Shown here: positions 11,971 to 20,642 of the stretch, one piece after another
How positions within the stretch are numbered: the first letter of the stretch is position 1
Layout: each line of letters begins with the position of its first letter
Origin: Saccharospirillum salsuginis
GTDB lineage: Bacteria > Pseudomonadota > Gammaproteobacteria > Pseudomonadales > Natronospirillaceae
Direction: 5' to 3'
DNA length: 64,000 nt
Assembly: GCF_014651855.1 (NCBI RefSeq)
Contig: NZ_BMXR01000007.1
Coordinates: forward strand, 124,001-188,000
The notes under the pieces: model-generated
The model's database searches: none
Seen by the model: only the letters and a program-made list of their open reading frames with translations
Told to the model about the DNA's origin: nothing
Translations under genes and position numbers: made by a program

Positions 11971-13944
11971 ATGAGAATGAGTAACCCCATGCAACCCAAG
12001 GCAATGACACGATGGATCGCGGGCCTGTTGATGATGCTGGTCATGAGCATGCCGGCCTGGTCCGAAGAGCCGACCTACCAACTGAACATGCAGGACGCCG
12101 AGATCAAGGAGGTTATCGATCTGGTGGCCAAGGTGACCGGCAAAACCTTCATCGTCGACCCGCGGGTACGCGGTCGCGTGACCGTCCTTTCCGACAAGGA
12201 ACTGACGGCCGATGCCATTTATGAAATCTTCCTGGCCACCATCGAGGTCTACGGCTTCTCCGCCGTGGAGACCGAAAACGCCATCAAGGTGATCGGCCAG
12301 GCCGACATCAAGTCCGCCGGTATTCCGGTGGATACCGAAGGTGCCATCCAGGGCGAGGAGATCATCACCCGGGTGTTCGCCATCCAGAACACCTCCGCGA
12401 TGGAGCTGGTGCCCATTCTGCGGCCTTTGGTCGCCAAGTACGGCCATTTAGCCGGCGTCAGTACTGCCAATGCCCTGATCATCAGTGACCGGGCCGAGAA
12501 CATCGAACGCGTCGACGAAATCATCCGCCTGCTCGACAAGGCCGGCAGCGAGGAAATCGAAGTCGTCACGCTGGAGCACGCCTGGGTCGGCAACATTATT
12601 ACCCTGCTCGAGCGAGTGGCGCCGACGCCGGTGACCTCCGGCAACCAGGGTGGTCAGCAGCGTGCCGGCACCCGGGGCGTTCATCTGGTCGGCGACGAGC
12701 GCAGCAACCGCATCATCCTCAAAGGCGAGGCCGAAGCCCGCGCCCAGATCGTCGCGCTGATCAAGCAACTCGACGTGCCCACCGAGGAAAACACCTCGTC
12801 CAAGGTCATATTCCTGAACAACGCCGATGCCGCCCGTATGGCCGAGCTGCTTAAAGGCATGGCCGGCGCGGTTCAGCAACAGCAGCAACAGGGACAGGGG
12901 CAGAGCGCACCGCCAAGCGGCCCGGTCAGCATTCTTCCGGACGAAGACCTGAACGCTCTGGTCGTTCGTGCCGAGCCTTCGGTGATGACCGAGATCGAAA
13001 GCATCATTCGCCAGCTGGACATTCGCCGTAAACAGGTGCTGATCGAAGCCGCAATCGTCGAAGTGAACGGCAACATCAGCGATGCCCTGGGCGTTCAGTG
13101 GGCCACCAATCCGCTGGAAGCCGAGAACGGCGTACCGTTCGTGTCCACCAACTTCTCCGAAGCGGGCGCTTCGATCGCCGACGTAGCTCAGGCCGCGGCC
13201 GCCTCCAACATCGGCGCGATACCCAATGGCACCTTCGTCGGCCTGGTCGACCCGATCAGCGATACCCCGAACTTCGCCGCCATCATCCAGGCGATCGAAT
13301 CCCAGTCCAACACCAACCTGCTGTCCACGCCGAGTGTCATGACGCTGGACAACAGCGAAGCCTTCATCACCGTTGGCAGCTCCGTTCCGTTCAAGACCGG
13401 CGGCAGCGGCACCGACGAGAACCCCTTCGTCATCGAACGCCAGGATGTCGGCACCACGCTGACCGTCATCCCGCATGTCCAGCAGGACGGCTCTGTGCGA
13501 CTGGAGGTCGACCAAGTGGTGGAATCCATCTCCGGTGGCAACTCCTTCGGCGCTGTGGACATCATCACCGACAAGCGTCAGGTCAAAACCGAGGTGCTGA
13601 TCGGCAACGGCAAAACCATCGTACTGGGTGGTCTGATCGACGACACCATCATCGAACGCGAGAGCCGGGTGCCGGTGCTGGGTCGCATCCCGATCTTGGG
13701 CAACCTCTTCAAGAGTCGCTCCACCGAGCGCCAGAAGACCAACCTGATGATCATCCTGCGCCCGACCATCGTCCAGGGTGCCGGAGACGACTTGCGTCAA
13801 CGCCGTATGCAGGGCATCTGGGACATCCGTATCCAGACGCTCGACGGCTTCGACAACAGCCTGAAAGCGCCCACTGTCGACGACCTCTTCCAGGGGCAGC
13901 TTGATGGCGGCCCGGCGGAGCAGCCGGAACAATCGGAACAGTAA
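11971..13944 (+). CDS. gspD: Type II secretion system secretin GspD
   Basis: The 657-residue outer-membrane secretin that forms the T2SS export channel. A signal peptide (about residues 1-32, ending SMPAWS-E) precedes the N0 domain (about 35-110). N1-N3 repeats follow, with VTLEHAWVGNIITLLE and VIFLNNADAARMAELLKG. The C-terminal secretin domain holds the VPVLGRIPILGNLFKS signature (about 570-585). A Gln-rich low-complexity stretch lies between N3 subdomains. It ends the gspNCD block: a terminator follows at 14080, so the remaining gsp genes (E to M) must be elsewhere. The start used is the first ATG of MRMSNPM; a later ATG is possible. Confidence 0.95.
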   Translation: MRMSNPMQPKAMTRWIAGLLMMLVMSMPAWSEEPTYQLNMQDAEIKEVIDLVAKVTGKTFIVDPRVRGRVTVLSDKELTADAIYEIFLATIEVYGFSAVETENAIKVIGQADIKSAGIPVDTEGAIQGEEIITRVFAIQNTSAMELVPILRPLVAKYGHLAGVSTANALIISDRAENIERVDEIIRLLDKAGSEEIEVVTLEHAWVGNIITLLERVAPTPVTSGNQGGQQRAGTRGVHLVGDERSNRIILKGEAEARAQIVALIKQLDVPTEENTSSKVIFLNNADAARMAELLKGMAGAVQQQQQQGQGQSAPPSGPVSILPDEDLNALVVRAEPSVMTEIESIIRQLDIRRKQVLIEAAIVEVNGNISDALGVQWATNPLEAENGVPFVSTNFSEAGASIADVAQAAAASNIGAIPNGTFVGLVDPISDTPNFAAIIQAIESQSNTNLLSTPSVMTLDNSEAFITVGSSVPFKTGGSGTDENPFVIERQDVGTTLTVIPHVQQDGSVRLEVDQVVESISGGNSFGAVDIITDKRQVKTEVLIGNGKTIVLGGLIDDTIIERESRVPVLGRIPILGNLFKSRSTERQKTNLMIILRPTIVQGAGDDLRQRRMQGIWDIRIQTLDGFDNSLKAPTVDDLFQGQLDGGPAEQPEQSEQ

Positions 13945-14079
13945 AGTAGTGAGTGTAATTTAGGGTTTACGAAAGAGGTGGTTTTTCAAAAAACGGTAAT
14001 GGGGAGTGATGAGTTTACATTGCTCCGCCGAACCGTAAGATACGCCTCGTTTTGACTCTCTTGCATTTAGTTGCTTTAG

Positions 14080-14112
14080 GCCCGGACCACTTTGGTGTTC
14101 CGGGCTTTTTTT
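14080..14112 (+). terminator. Intrinsic terminator after gspD
   Basis: GCCCGGA at 14080-14086 pairs with TCCGGGC at 14099-14105, followed by a seven-T run. It lies 135 bases after the gspD stop. Confidence 0.85.
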
Positions 14113-14171
14113 CGTCTGAAGGAAACCCTGGGCGGACAGATCCGACACCTCCGGTTTGACGCCCGTCGCAC

Positions 14172-14906
14172 TCAACCGCGCGTGTTGCCACCACCCAGAC
14201 GGTGTCGAATCAGCGTCGCCAGGGCGTCCGCCCAGACCCGATACGCCCGGAAGCCGGGATGGAAACCGTCCACGGCGATAACGTCCGGCGTCGGAGCAAA
14301 GTCGGGGTCAACCAGAGCGGCATGGTCCAGACCCTTGAGGACCGTTCTCAGCTCTTCATTCAGCAACACGGCTCTGTGGCCCAGATACTGCCGCAACGGT
14401 GTGGGCAGGGCCGGAAAGTCCTGCATGGGGGGAACTGTGGTGAATATCACCAGCCGACATCCCAGAGCAGTGTGCAGACGGTCATACAAGGTCCCAATAC
14501 CCTCCCTCCACCGAGCAAGCGAGCTCCCTCCGGTGACATCGTTCACACCCGCGGATATCACCGCCACATCCAACACCGGGTGAGTCACCGCCCGGGAAAG
14601 TTCGATAATACCGTCCAGCGTGAGCCCTGTTTTGGCCAGAAGCGTCCACCTAACCCGGAAATCGAATGACAATGCATCGACCAACCGGCCGGACAAGGCT
14701 TCCGACTGATACTTTACCCCGACGCCGGCGGCGGCCGAGTCACCCAATATCAACAGGTTGAGTGGCTGACCGGTGCCCGCGATGCCCTCACGGTCGCCTT
14801 CCGGTTCGGGCAAGCGGGGCGTCACTTTGCGAACGTAAACGGCTTGAGCCAGGAGCAGGGGGCTCAGGGCGAGAGTGGTGAGGCGGTGTCGGTTGACGGC
14901 GGGCAT
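14172..14906 (-). CDS. SGNH/GDSL-family esterase or lipase
   Basis: A 244-residue hydrolase of the SGNH superfamily. Block I is ILGDSAAAG with nucleophile Ser57. Block III is SAGVNDVTGG (N122). The C-terminal block V is DGFHPGFRAY with the catalytic Asp and His. The N-terminal hydrophobic stretch (about residues 10-25) could anchor or export the protein, so an envelope or periplasmic lipid/ester substrate is plausible but not shown. It converges on gspD across the terminator at 14080. The substrate cannot be predicted from sequence. Confidence 0.85.
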   Translation of the reverse strand: MPAVNRHRLTTLALSPLLLAQAVYVRKVTPRLPEPEGDREGIAGTGQPLNLLILGDSAAAGVGVKYQSEALSGRLVDALSFDFRVRWTLLAKTGLTLDGIIELSRAVTHPVLDVAVISAGVNDVTGGSSLARWREGIGTLYDRLHTALGCRLVIFTTVPPMQDFPALPTPLRQYLGHRAVLLNEELRTVLKGLDHAALVDPDFAPTPDVIAVDGFHPGFRAYRVWADALATLIRHRLGGGNTRG

Positions 14907-15158
14907 GGTTGTTTCCGCGGGACCAGTTGGACAGAGGAGCGGGCAGCATCGCCAAGGCGCGATTGGTCAGTGACTTGTGGGTGCGTAACAGGTGGAGAAT
15001 CAAACGCTCGTTGATTCCCTGTACTGGACCCTTTCAGCGGTTGTGGACGCATGGATGACGCTGGTTGTGGTTGACTGCGAACGACGTGATATCGATCGCA
15101 TAGTACCACAATTGACGGGGCTAGCCCCCGGTGGCACAGCCTGGTGTATGCACGTCCA

Positions 15159-15560
15159 TTAGCTCACCAATTGGTGAAACACCCCCAGCGGATGATGCGT
15201 TCGCGCAACTGAGTAGATGAAGGCGTAGACCGCGATGGCCCCAAACCAGAGGCCCGCTCGTACCGACAATGAACGTGCCTTCCGGAATGCCGCCACGCCC
15301 AGTGCGATATATACCCCGAGCAGCAACAGTTTGACGGTCAGCCAGTCGTGGGCGAACGGATATTGCCGCACAATGGTGGCCAGCATTAGCGCCGCCGTCA
15401 GAAAGACCGTATCGATGGCGTAGCCCACAATCCGGACCGGAACGGACATGGCCAATTGTGAGCCCGCGAACAGGGCGAGCCCACGCAGCAGGAACAAGCC
15501 CCCGCTGGCGAGGACAGCCACCACATGGACTCGCTGAATTTCAAGGTAGAACTCCGCCAT
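15159..15560 (-). CDS. SirB2-like small integral membrane protein
   Basis: A 133-residue protein with four predicted membrane segments (about residues 8-30, 40-62, 72-92, 103-122) and the pattern of the SirB2 family (RVHVVAVLASGGLFLLRG, and the HDWLTVKLLLLGVYIALG motif). The biochemical function of the family is unknown; the name comes from an old Salmonella invasion-regulator assignment. It starts two bases after the qNOR stop, so it is the second gene of a nitric-oxide-reductase transcription unit, and a role in cytochrome or NO physiology is a reasonable guess. Confidence 0.75.
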   Translation of the reverse strand: MAEFYLEIQRVHVVAVLASGGLFLLRGLALFAGSQLAMSVPVRIVGYAIDTVFLTAALMLATIVRQYPFAHDWLTVKLLLLGVYIALGVAAFRKARSLSVRAGLWFGAIAVYAFIYSVARTHHPLGVFHQLVS

Positions 15561-15562
15561 GC

Positions 15563-17878
15563 TTACCGACCGGTTGCGGGCGACGTTTCCCGGTGGCGGT
15601 CCGCTTCCGCTGTGTCACGGTCGGGCACTGCACCCTCGGGCGTCGGGAATACCCACAAGCGGATGACAAACCAGGCGAAAATCAAGGCACCGATGGCGAA
15701 TATCGTATCCCCCGGAACGCGTAACCACACCAGCAGGTCGACGATCGGCTGCTGCATGAATTCGGCTGAGCGGGCATACCAGTAGCCCTGGTCCAGGGAT
15801 GCGAACAACTGCAGGGTACCCAGTGGTAACAGCGTCAGCAGGGCCATAAGCGCGAGGCCGATATTCAACATCCAGAAACTGGTTTTAAGCAGGCCTTCGT
15901 GCCAGGCGAGATGAGGTTTCATGCCCCGCAGACAGAACAGCACAAGCCCGATGCCCAGCATGCCATAAACACCGAACAGGGCCGTATGGCCATGCAACGG
16001 CGTCAGGTTCAAGCCCTGCATGTAATAGAGCGACAGGGGCGGATTAATGAGAAAGCCGAACAACCCGGCCCCGACCAGGTTCCAGAACGCCACCGCGATG
16101 AAAAACATCACCGGCCATTTGTAGCGCTGCATCCAGGGCGTGGCGATACTCATGCGATAGTGGTGATACGCCTCGAACCCGATGTACGCCAGAGGTACGA
16201 CTTCCAGGGCGGAGAAGCTGGCGCCGAGGGCCAGAACCGGAGTCGGCGTACCAGAGAAATACAGGTGGTGCAGCGTGCCCAACACACCGCCCGCCATGAA
16301 TATGATGGTGGCGAACAACACGGCCACTGTGGCCGTCTTGATTTCCAGCAAACCCAGCCGGGTGAACAGAAACGCGATGACGGCCGTCGCGAACACCTCG
16401 AAAAAACCTTCGACCCACAGATGCACCAGCCACCAACGCCAGTATTCCACCATGGACAGGTGGGTGTTTTCGCCCCACATCAAAGAGGCACCGAAAAACA
16501 GGCCAATGGCAACGGTGGAGAGAAACAACAACCCCACGATCGATCTCGATTCGGATGCGCTGCGCAGCGTAGGCCACAAGGCACGGCCCACCAGGAACAG
16601 CCACAGTATCAGACCGATGAACAGGAACCACTGCCAGAAGCGGCCGATGTCGGCGTATTCCCAACCCTGGTGACCGAACCAGAAATTGTTGTCCAGACCG
16701 AGGCTCTGCATGACCGCCAACCATTGCCCCGTGAATGAACCCACAACGATGACCAGCAGACAAACCCACAACACGTTGACCCCGAGCCTCTGGTAGGGAG
16801 GCTCGTAGCCGGATACAGCGGGCCCGATGTACAGACCGGTACCCAACCAGGCCACCGCGATCCACAGCACCGCCAGTTGAGTGTGCCATGTGCGCGTAAT
16901 GGAGTAGGGCAGATACTCGGCCATTTCATACCCGTATACCAATTGACCTTCCACCTGGTAGTGCGCGGTGATGGCACCGAACAGGATCTGCACCAGGAAC
17001 AAGGCCAGCAAAACCCAGAAGTACTTGGCGGTGGCCAACATGGAGGGAGTTACCACCACCTGCCCCATCGGGTCCGAACCGGGGTAGCGATGAGGCGCCT
17101 CCTCCTTGTCGTGATTGACCGCGTAGTGCCAACCCAACAAGCCGATACCGGCCAACAAAAAGGTCACGCTGAAGGCGGACCACAAAAAGGTACTCGGCGG
17201 CGGCTGATTGTCGACCAGTTCTTCACTGGGCCAGTTGTTGGTGTAGGTAATGTCGCTGCCCGGGCGTTCGGTCACGGCTGACCAGGCTGTCCACCAGAAA
17301 AAGGCCGAGAGCAGGCGGCGATGCTCGGGGTCTGGCACGGTTCCGTTCTTCATGGCGTAGGCTTCGCGCAAATCCGCGGTTTCCGGGTCGTTACCGAACA
17401 GGCTCTGGTAGTGTTCGGACACAGCGGCGATCGCATCCGCGCGATCCTCGTCTACTGTGATGACGCCGGTCTCGGGGTTGTAGGTATTTTCGCGAATCAT
17501 GGCCACCAACCGGCCCTGTAACGCAGACTGTTGCTCGGCATCGAGCGCCGCGAAGCGTTCGGCGTTGTAATCGCGATTGGCCCAATTGTTCAGAATGGCC
17601 ATGACTTCACGGTGTAACCAGTCCGCGCTCCAGTCCGGAGCCACGTAACCGCCATGCCCCCAGATGGAACCCAACTGCATTCCCCCCATCGACTGCCAGA
17701 CCTGGCGGCCGGTTTCGATGTCGTCTCGCGTATAAACGACGTCGCCGTTCTCGGATACGACCCGTTCCGGCATGGGCGGGGCTTTCTGATAGATTTGATT
17801 GCCACTCCAAAGCAACACAGCGAAAGAAGCTAAAAGGAGGGCCGCAAGCAGAAACCAGAGTTTTCTTGTACTTGTCAT
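15563..17878 (-). CDS. norZ: Quinol-dependent nitric oxide reductase (qNOR, NorB/NorZ type)
   Basis: A 771-residue membrane enzyme that reduces two NO to N2O with electrons from quinol. It has an N-terminal membrane helix, then a periplasmic globular extension typical of single-subunit qNOR, with DIETGRQVWQSMGGMQ and the IWGHGGYVAPDW box. About twelve further helices follow. Conserved heme and FeB ligands are visible in TWHTQLAVLWIA, the THLSMVEYWRWW...WVEGFFEVFAT helix, TLHHLYFSGTP and PLHGHTALFG. No NorC gene is present, as expected. The start chosen is the ATG at 17878, because GGAGG lies six bases upstream; the open frame extends 18 codons further. An imperfect TTGAT-N6-ATCAA sits at 17917-17932. 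NO detoxification or partial denitrification is the likely role. Confidence 0.93.
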   Translation of the reverse strand: MTSTRKLWFLLAALLLASFAVLLWSGNQIYQKAPPMPERVVSENGDVVYTRDDIETGRQVWQSMGGMQLGSIWGHGGYVAPDWSADWLHREVMAILNNWANRDYNAERFAALDAEQQSALQGRLVAMIRENTYNPETGVITVDEDRADAIAAVSEHYQSLFGNDPETADLREAYAMKNGTVPDPEHRRLLSAFFWWTAWSAVTERPGSDITYTNNWPSEELVDNQPPPSTFLWSAFSVTFLLAGIGLLGWHYAVNHDKEEAPHRYPGSDPMGQVVVTPSMLATAKYFWVLLALFLVQILFGAITAHYQVEGQLVYGYEMAEYLPYSITRTWHTQLAVLWIAVAWLGTGLYIGPAVSGYEPPYQRLGVNVLWVCLLVIVVGSFTGQWLAVMQSLGLDNNFWFGHQGWEYADIGRFWQWFLFIGLILWLFLVGRALWPTLRSASESRSIVGLLFLSTVAIGLFFGASLMWGENTHLSMVEYWRWWLVHLWVEGFFEVFATAVIAFLFTRLGLLEIKTATVAVLFATIIFMAGGVLGTLHHLYFSGTPTPVLALGASFSALEVVPLAYIGFEAYHHYRMSIATPWMQRYKWPVMFFIAVAFWNLVGAGLFGFLINPPLSLYYMQGLNLTPLHGHTALFGVYGMLGIGLVLFCLRGMKPHLAWHEGLLKTSFWMLNIGLALMALLTLLPLGTLQLFASLDQGYWYARSAEFMQQPIVDLLVWLRVPGDTIFAIGALIFAWFVIRLWVFPTPEGAVPDRDTAEADRHRETSPATGR

Positions 17879-18153
17879 GCTCATCCTCCAAAAACCGACA
17901 GAGCTCCACCTTCGGGTTGATTCACTGATCAACCGCGAAAGCGTGAGTGGGTTAACGTCAAAACATCACCGGTGTATGGTTTTTTTACAGCTGGACACAC
18001 CCTAGTAGAGAGGGAGCGTACTGCAAAGTGACGGGTCCCGGGCGACGATACCCCTTCCTGGGTAATCGATAATGCGACGAACGGTTTCAGTGGACGCTAT
18101 AGCGGGGCGATGTTTCGGCGGGAGGTTTGTATGCGTGTGGTATTTGGAAGACG

Positions 18154-18184
18154 AAAAAAGTCGACGGAGGTTTACTCCGTCGAC
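18154..18184 (-). terminator. Intrinsic terminator of the PEP-CTERM gene
   Basis: A ten-base perfect stem (GTCGACGGAG...CTCCGTCGAC, 18160-18184) is followed on the minus strand by a run of six T. It lies about 50 bases after the stop of the gene at 18236. The gap 17879-18235 holds this, the qNOR upstream region and nothing else recognised. Confidence 0.85.
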
Positions 18185-18235
18185 CATTTGGTAAGGGGGT
18201 TACGGGTCAACCGAATGGTTTAGCGGCTGCCACGA

Positions 18236-18778
18236 TCAGGCTTGGCCGTTGTCCATCCGGCGGTTCCGTCGTCTGGACAGATACAAGCCCAGTACACCGG
18301 CTGCCAGCAACGCACTCGTTCCCGGTTCGGGGACAGGCACCGAGTCGCTGTTGAATTCAGTCACATGGCTGAACTGCAAATCTTCCAGTTTATGGGTTCC
18401 GAAATGCTCCGCCAGATCCAACACCCCCCAGTCCATGGACTGGTTGTTGCTGAACAGCGCGAAGTGGGTAGAGTCCTTAACCACGAAGTGGGAAGGTTGA
18501 GAAGTCAGCCCAAAGGCGACGACTGAGCTCGATTCCTGGGTGACATACAGATCGACATCTTCTGTTTTGTCTTCATACCAGACCGAGTAGCCCAGAATGC
18601 TCTCTATCCAGGCTTGTTCCGTGGTGGGGTTGGCATTGCCCAGTGAGGCTTGAGTGGTGCTGGCGACCCAGGTGTCCAGGCTACCGACGTCGGTACTGTC
18701 CGCAAGCGAGTAACCATAAGACAGGGAACTGACGCTGAATGCCAGGGCGAGACCGAGGGTGAGTTTTGTAAGGTTCAT
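18236..18778 (-). CDS. PEP-CTERM sorting-domain protein of unknown function
   Basis: A 180-residue exported protein. A signal peptide (about residues 1-23, LTLGLALAFSVSSLSYGYS) leads a low-cysteine, polar middle region with no recognised domain. The C-terminus is a canonical PEP-CTERM tripartite signal: VPEPGTSALLAAG, a hydrophobic helix, and RRRNRRM. Such proteins are processed by exosortase (EpsH/XrtA-type) and are typical of bacteria making exopolysaccharide. No exosortase lies in the window. The start is set at 18778, where GGAGCG is about ten bases upstream. A CRP-type site lies about 180 bases upstream and a terminator just downstream, so it is monocistronic. Confidence 0.85.
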   Translation of the reverse strand: MNLTKLTLGLALAFSVSSLSYGYSLADSTDVGSLDTWVASTTQASLGNANPTTEQAWIESILGYSVWYEDKTEDVDLYVTQESSSVVAFGLTSQPSHFVVKDSTHFALFSNNQSMDWGVLDLAEHFGTHKLEDLQFSHVTEFNSDSVPVPEPGTSALLAAGVLGLYLSRRRNRRMDNGQA

Positions 18779-18957
18779 GATAAGACGCTCCGATGCCTTC
18801 AAATGTGAACCTCAAGACCTTGCTTTCCGAATGCAGGGGTTGAGTCGGCAATAAATAAGCAATTAGCGGGCCTAAATCGTAAGTTGTTGAAAAATGGGTT
18901 TTTTATCGGGTTCTGGCTGGCTACATTTTGGTGGATGTAAGGTAAATCGACAGTTTT

Positions 18958-18973
18958 TGTGAGGTCTGTCACA
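18958..18973. promoter_or_regulatory. CRP/Vfr-like binding site
   Basis: TGTGA-GGTCTG-TCACA at 18958-18973 has both perfect half-sites at N6 spacing, in AT-rich flanks. It lies upstream of the PEP-CTERM gene in the 18779-19156 gap, which has no other recognised content. This is a consensus match only. Confidence 0.5.
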
Positions 18974-19156
18974 TAAACGGGTTGGGATCAGTATGCGGGC
19001 TCAGTTGTGAGGCTTGGTCGCTTCCTGGAGCCCAATTGGCGGGGTGTAAAGGTATTCGACACAGGGTCATCGCCTCTACTCTTCCATGGCTTGCAGCTCG
19101 GCTTGTCGCGAAGTGGGCTTGGGTGCCTGTCCAAACCCACTAATGGCTATTCCGCC

Positions 19157-19411
19157 TTACTCCCGGCCATGAATTTCGAAATCCAGCGCATCGATGACGC
19201 AGGTCATCAACGAGTAGAAACCGGTGTTGGCTTCCTGTTTGGGGGCAACACCGGGGTTTTCGGAAAATTCCCGTAGAGTGCACAGGGCATTGCGGGTGTT
19301 GTTCAGCGTATCGACCGGGAGAATGCCGATCAGGGGGTTGTGGGTGGCGGGTAGGTCTTTTATGAAATACTCGGAGGGTGAGTCTCCGGACGGGTGTTGA
19401 CGGTTTGGCAT
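19157..19411 (-). CDS. Small hypothetical protein
   Basis: An 84-residue frame starting MPNRQHPSGDSPSEY. It has an AGGA ribosome site seven bases before the ATG, which supports real translation. There is no signal peptide, membrane segment or recognised motif; the C-terminal half (LMTCVIDALDFEIHGRE) could form an amphipathic helix. It stands alone at the edge of the accessory patch. I do not recognise the family. Confidence 0.5.
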   Translation of the reverse strand: MPNRQHPSGDSPSEYFIKDLPATHNPLIGILPVDTLNNTRNALCTLREFSENPGVAPKQEANTGFYSLMTCVIDALDFEIHGRE

Positions 19412-19777
19412 GATTGGATCCTGTTGGTTTCAGTAGTAGGGGCGGCTAATTCTGGAAGCCGGGTGTCAACTGACGCCAACAGACGCCGGGCGGTATTCCC
19501 CCGTAGGGTCTTATATTTCCGCCTCTCCACCCAGCCATAGGCATAGGAGTGCCCGACTGCAGGATCACAGGCACAAAAATCCCAGCTAACGTGCTGGTGG
19601 GACGCTGTTGGTTTCAGTGGCGTCGATTCTACGGGTCGGGTGGTTCAAGTCAATTTGAGAATAACTCAGTGTAATCTTTTGTACGGGCGCCAAAATCTCC
19701 CGGATTGTCTGATCTACGCTATGGGTCACCGGAAAGAATCAGGCGGACACTAGACCGTCGACAGAAGGAGGGATTCC
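19412..19777. other. Gene-free stretch with a 14-base direct repeat
   Basis: No gene is supported here. CTGTTGGTTTCAGT occurs at 19421-19434 and again at 19605-19618. The first copy lies just upstream of the small gene at 19157-19411. This could be a duplicated regulatory site or the scar of a small insertion. The last 20 bases hold the strong AAGGAGG site of the next frame. Confidence 0.4.
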
Positions 19778-20245
19778 ATGCGAACCCACGCACAACGACC
19801 CAGACGCAGGATTCAGCGTAAAAAGGCGACATCGACACAGCCACGCAGAACCGGTCTGGAGCAAAGCTCCGACGTACGTGCTGTTTTGCAGATGCCCGTG
19901 AATAACCGTACCCGTTCGGAAAACAGAGGATCGGGATCTCATCGTTCCAGGCTGGAGCGAGAGAATGCGTCACAGAGATCAACCGAGCCCGGCGCTCGAC
20001 TGGCCGCGCTCGCAGACCGAGTCAATGTGTTCAAACAACGAGTGCGCGCCATCGATCGGGACGAAGACGGATTAACACTTCCGGGACGAACCACACGCGG
20101 AGGCGTGACGAGATGTACACGACACAGACGTGCCACTATGACGAAGCCACGGCTTACCGCACCGGCATCGAAGTGTGCGAGTCCGAAGACGTTCGGCAGA
20201 AATGTGCCGAAAAGGGCGAATTGGAAGAATACCGGCGGCAAATGA
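19778..20245 (+). CDS. Arginine-rich hypothetical protein (doubtful)
   Basis: A 155-codon frame whose ATG is preceded at good spacing by a near-perfect GAAGGAGG ribosome site, the best reason to believe it. The product is extremely basic (many R and K, few hydrophobics). A more ordinary segment, GARLAALADRVNVFKQRVRAIDRDEDG, runs through about residues 72-98. The last 45 codons overlap the more natural-looking 59-residue frame at 20113-20292 and look like a shadow, so the true 3' end may have been changed by a frameshift. No family is recognised. Confidence 0.35.
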   Translation: MRTHAQRPRRRIQRKKATSTQPRRTGLEQSSDVRAVLQMPVNNRTRSENRGSGSHRSRLERENASQRSTEPGARLAALADRVNVFKQRVRAIDRDEDGLTLPGRTTRGGVTRCTRHRRATMTKPRLTAPASKCASPKTFGRNVPKRANWKNTGGK

Positions 20246-20292
20246 GCGCGTGGAGGCGGTTTATGCGCGACCCGCCGAATTGTACTGGGTAG
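20113..20292 (+). CDS. Small cysteine-containing hypothetical protein
   Basis: A 59-residue frame, MYTTQTCHYDEATAYRTG... to ...MRDPPNCTG, with a balanced composition and four cysteines (about residues 7, 22, 31, 57), two of them in the VCESEDVRQKCAEKG stretch. It overlaps the end of the arginine-rich frame in another phase. The ribosome site is weak. It could be a free-standing small gene or the frameshifted 3' part of the upstream frame. No family is recognised. Confidence 0.4.
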   Translation: MYTTQTCHYDEATAYRTGIEVCESEDVRQKCAEKGELEEYRRQMSAWRRFMRDPPNCTG

Positions 20293-20372
20293 TGTTGAAC
20301 AATCACTTGGGCTCGATGTATAACACGCTGAAAGTCAAAACAGTGAAAGCCCAATCCATGGAGGAGACAAGG

Positions 20373-20642
20373 ATGCATCGATATTTGGCGGTATTGAGCA
20401 CGATAGGGGTAGCAAGTTGCTCAGTTTTTGAACCATCCAGTGCATTGGATCGACAAATGAAAGGATGCAAACAGGAGCGTGAAGGTGTATTGGACCAGTA
20501 CGGTATCCCGGATAAAGTCATAGTCTTTGAAGAGGGTGACTATTACACCCAGCACTGGAGTTACCAGTTGCAACCGGTCACTTATATTCTCAGGGAAACT
20601 GTTTCTTCCGGTGACTGTCTTGTGAATGAAGTAAGAATGTAG
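20373..20642 (+). CDS. Putative small lipoprotein
   Basis: An 89-residue protein whose start is fixed by GGAGGAGACAAGG just before the ATG. The first 16 residues, MHRYLAVLSTIGVASC, form a short export signal with a VASC lipobox, so Cys16 would be lipidated. The mature part is small and polar, with two more cysteines (MKGCKQERE and GDCLVNEV) and the YTQHWSYQL segment; it resembles small outer-membrane or periplasmic lipoproteins of unknown role. The stop lies 18 bases before the toxin fragment. Confidence 0.55.
   Translation: MHRYLAVLSTIGVASCSVFEPSSALDRQMKGCKQEREGVLDQYGIPDKVIVFEEGDYYTQHWSYQLQPVTYILRETVSSGDCLVNEVRM

Noticed and set aside
12448..13932. 494-codon antisense frame opposite gspD
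   Set aside because: Shadow of gspD with no motif or ribosome site.
17917..17932. FNR/DNR-type site upstream of qNOR
   Set aside because: TTGAT and ATCAA are present but separated by six bases; the FNR/DNR consensus needs four. It is kept only as an imperfect palindrome.
19719..19982. 87-codon minus-strand frame opposite the arginine-rich frame
   Set aside because: No ribosome site, and a composition (many S, F, R, W, C) typical of an antisense artefact.
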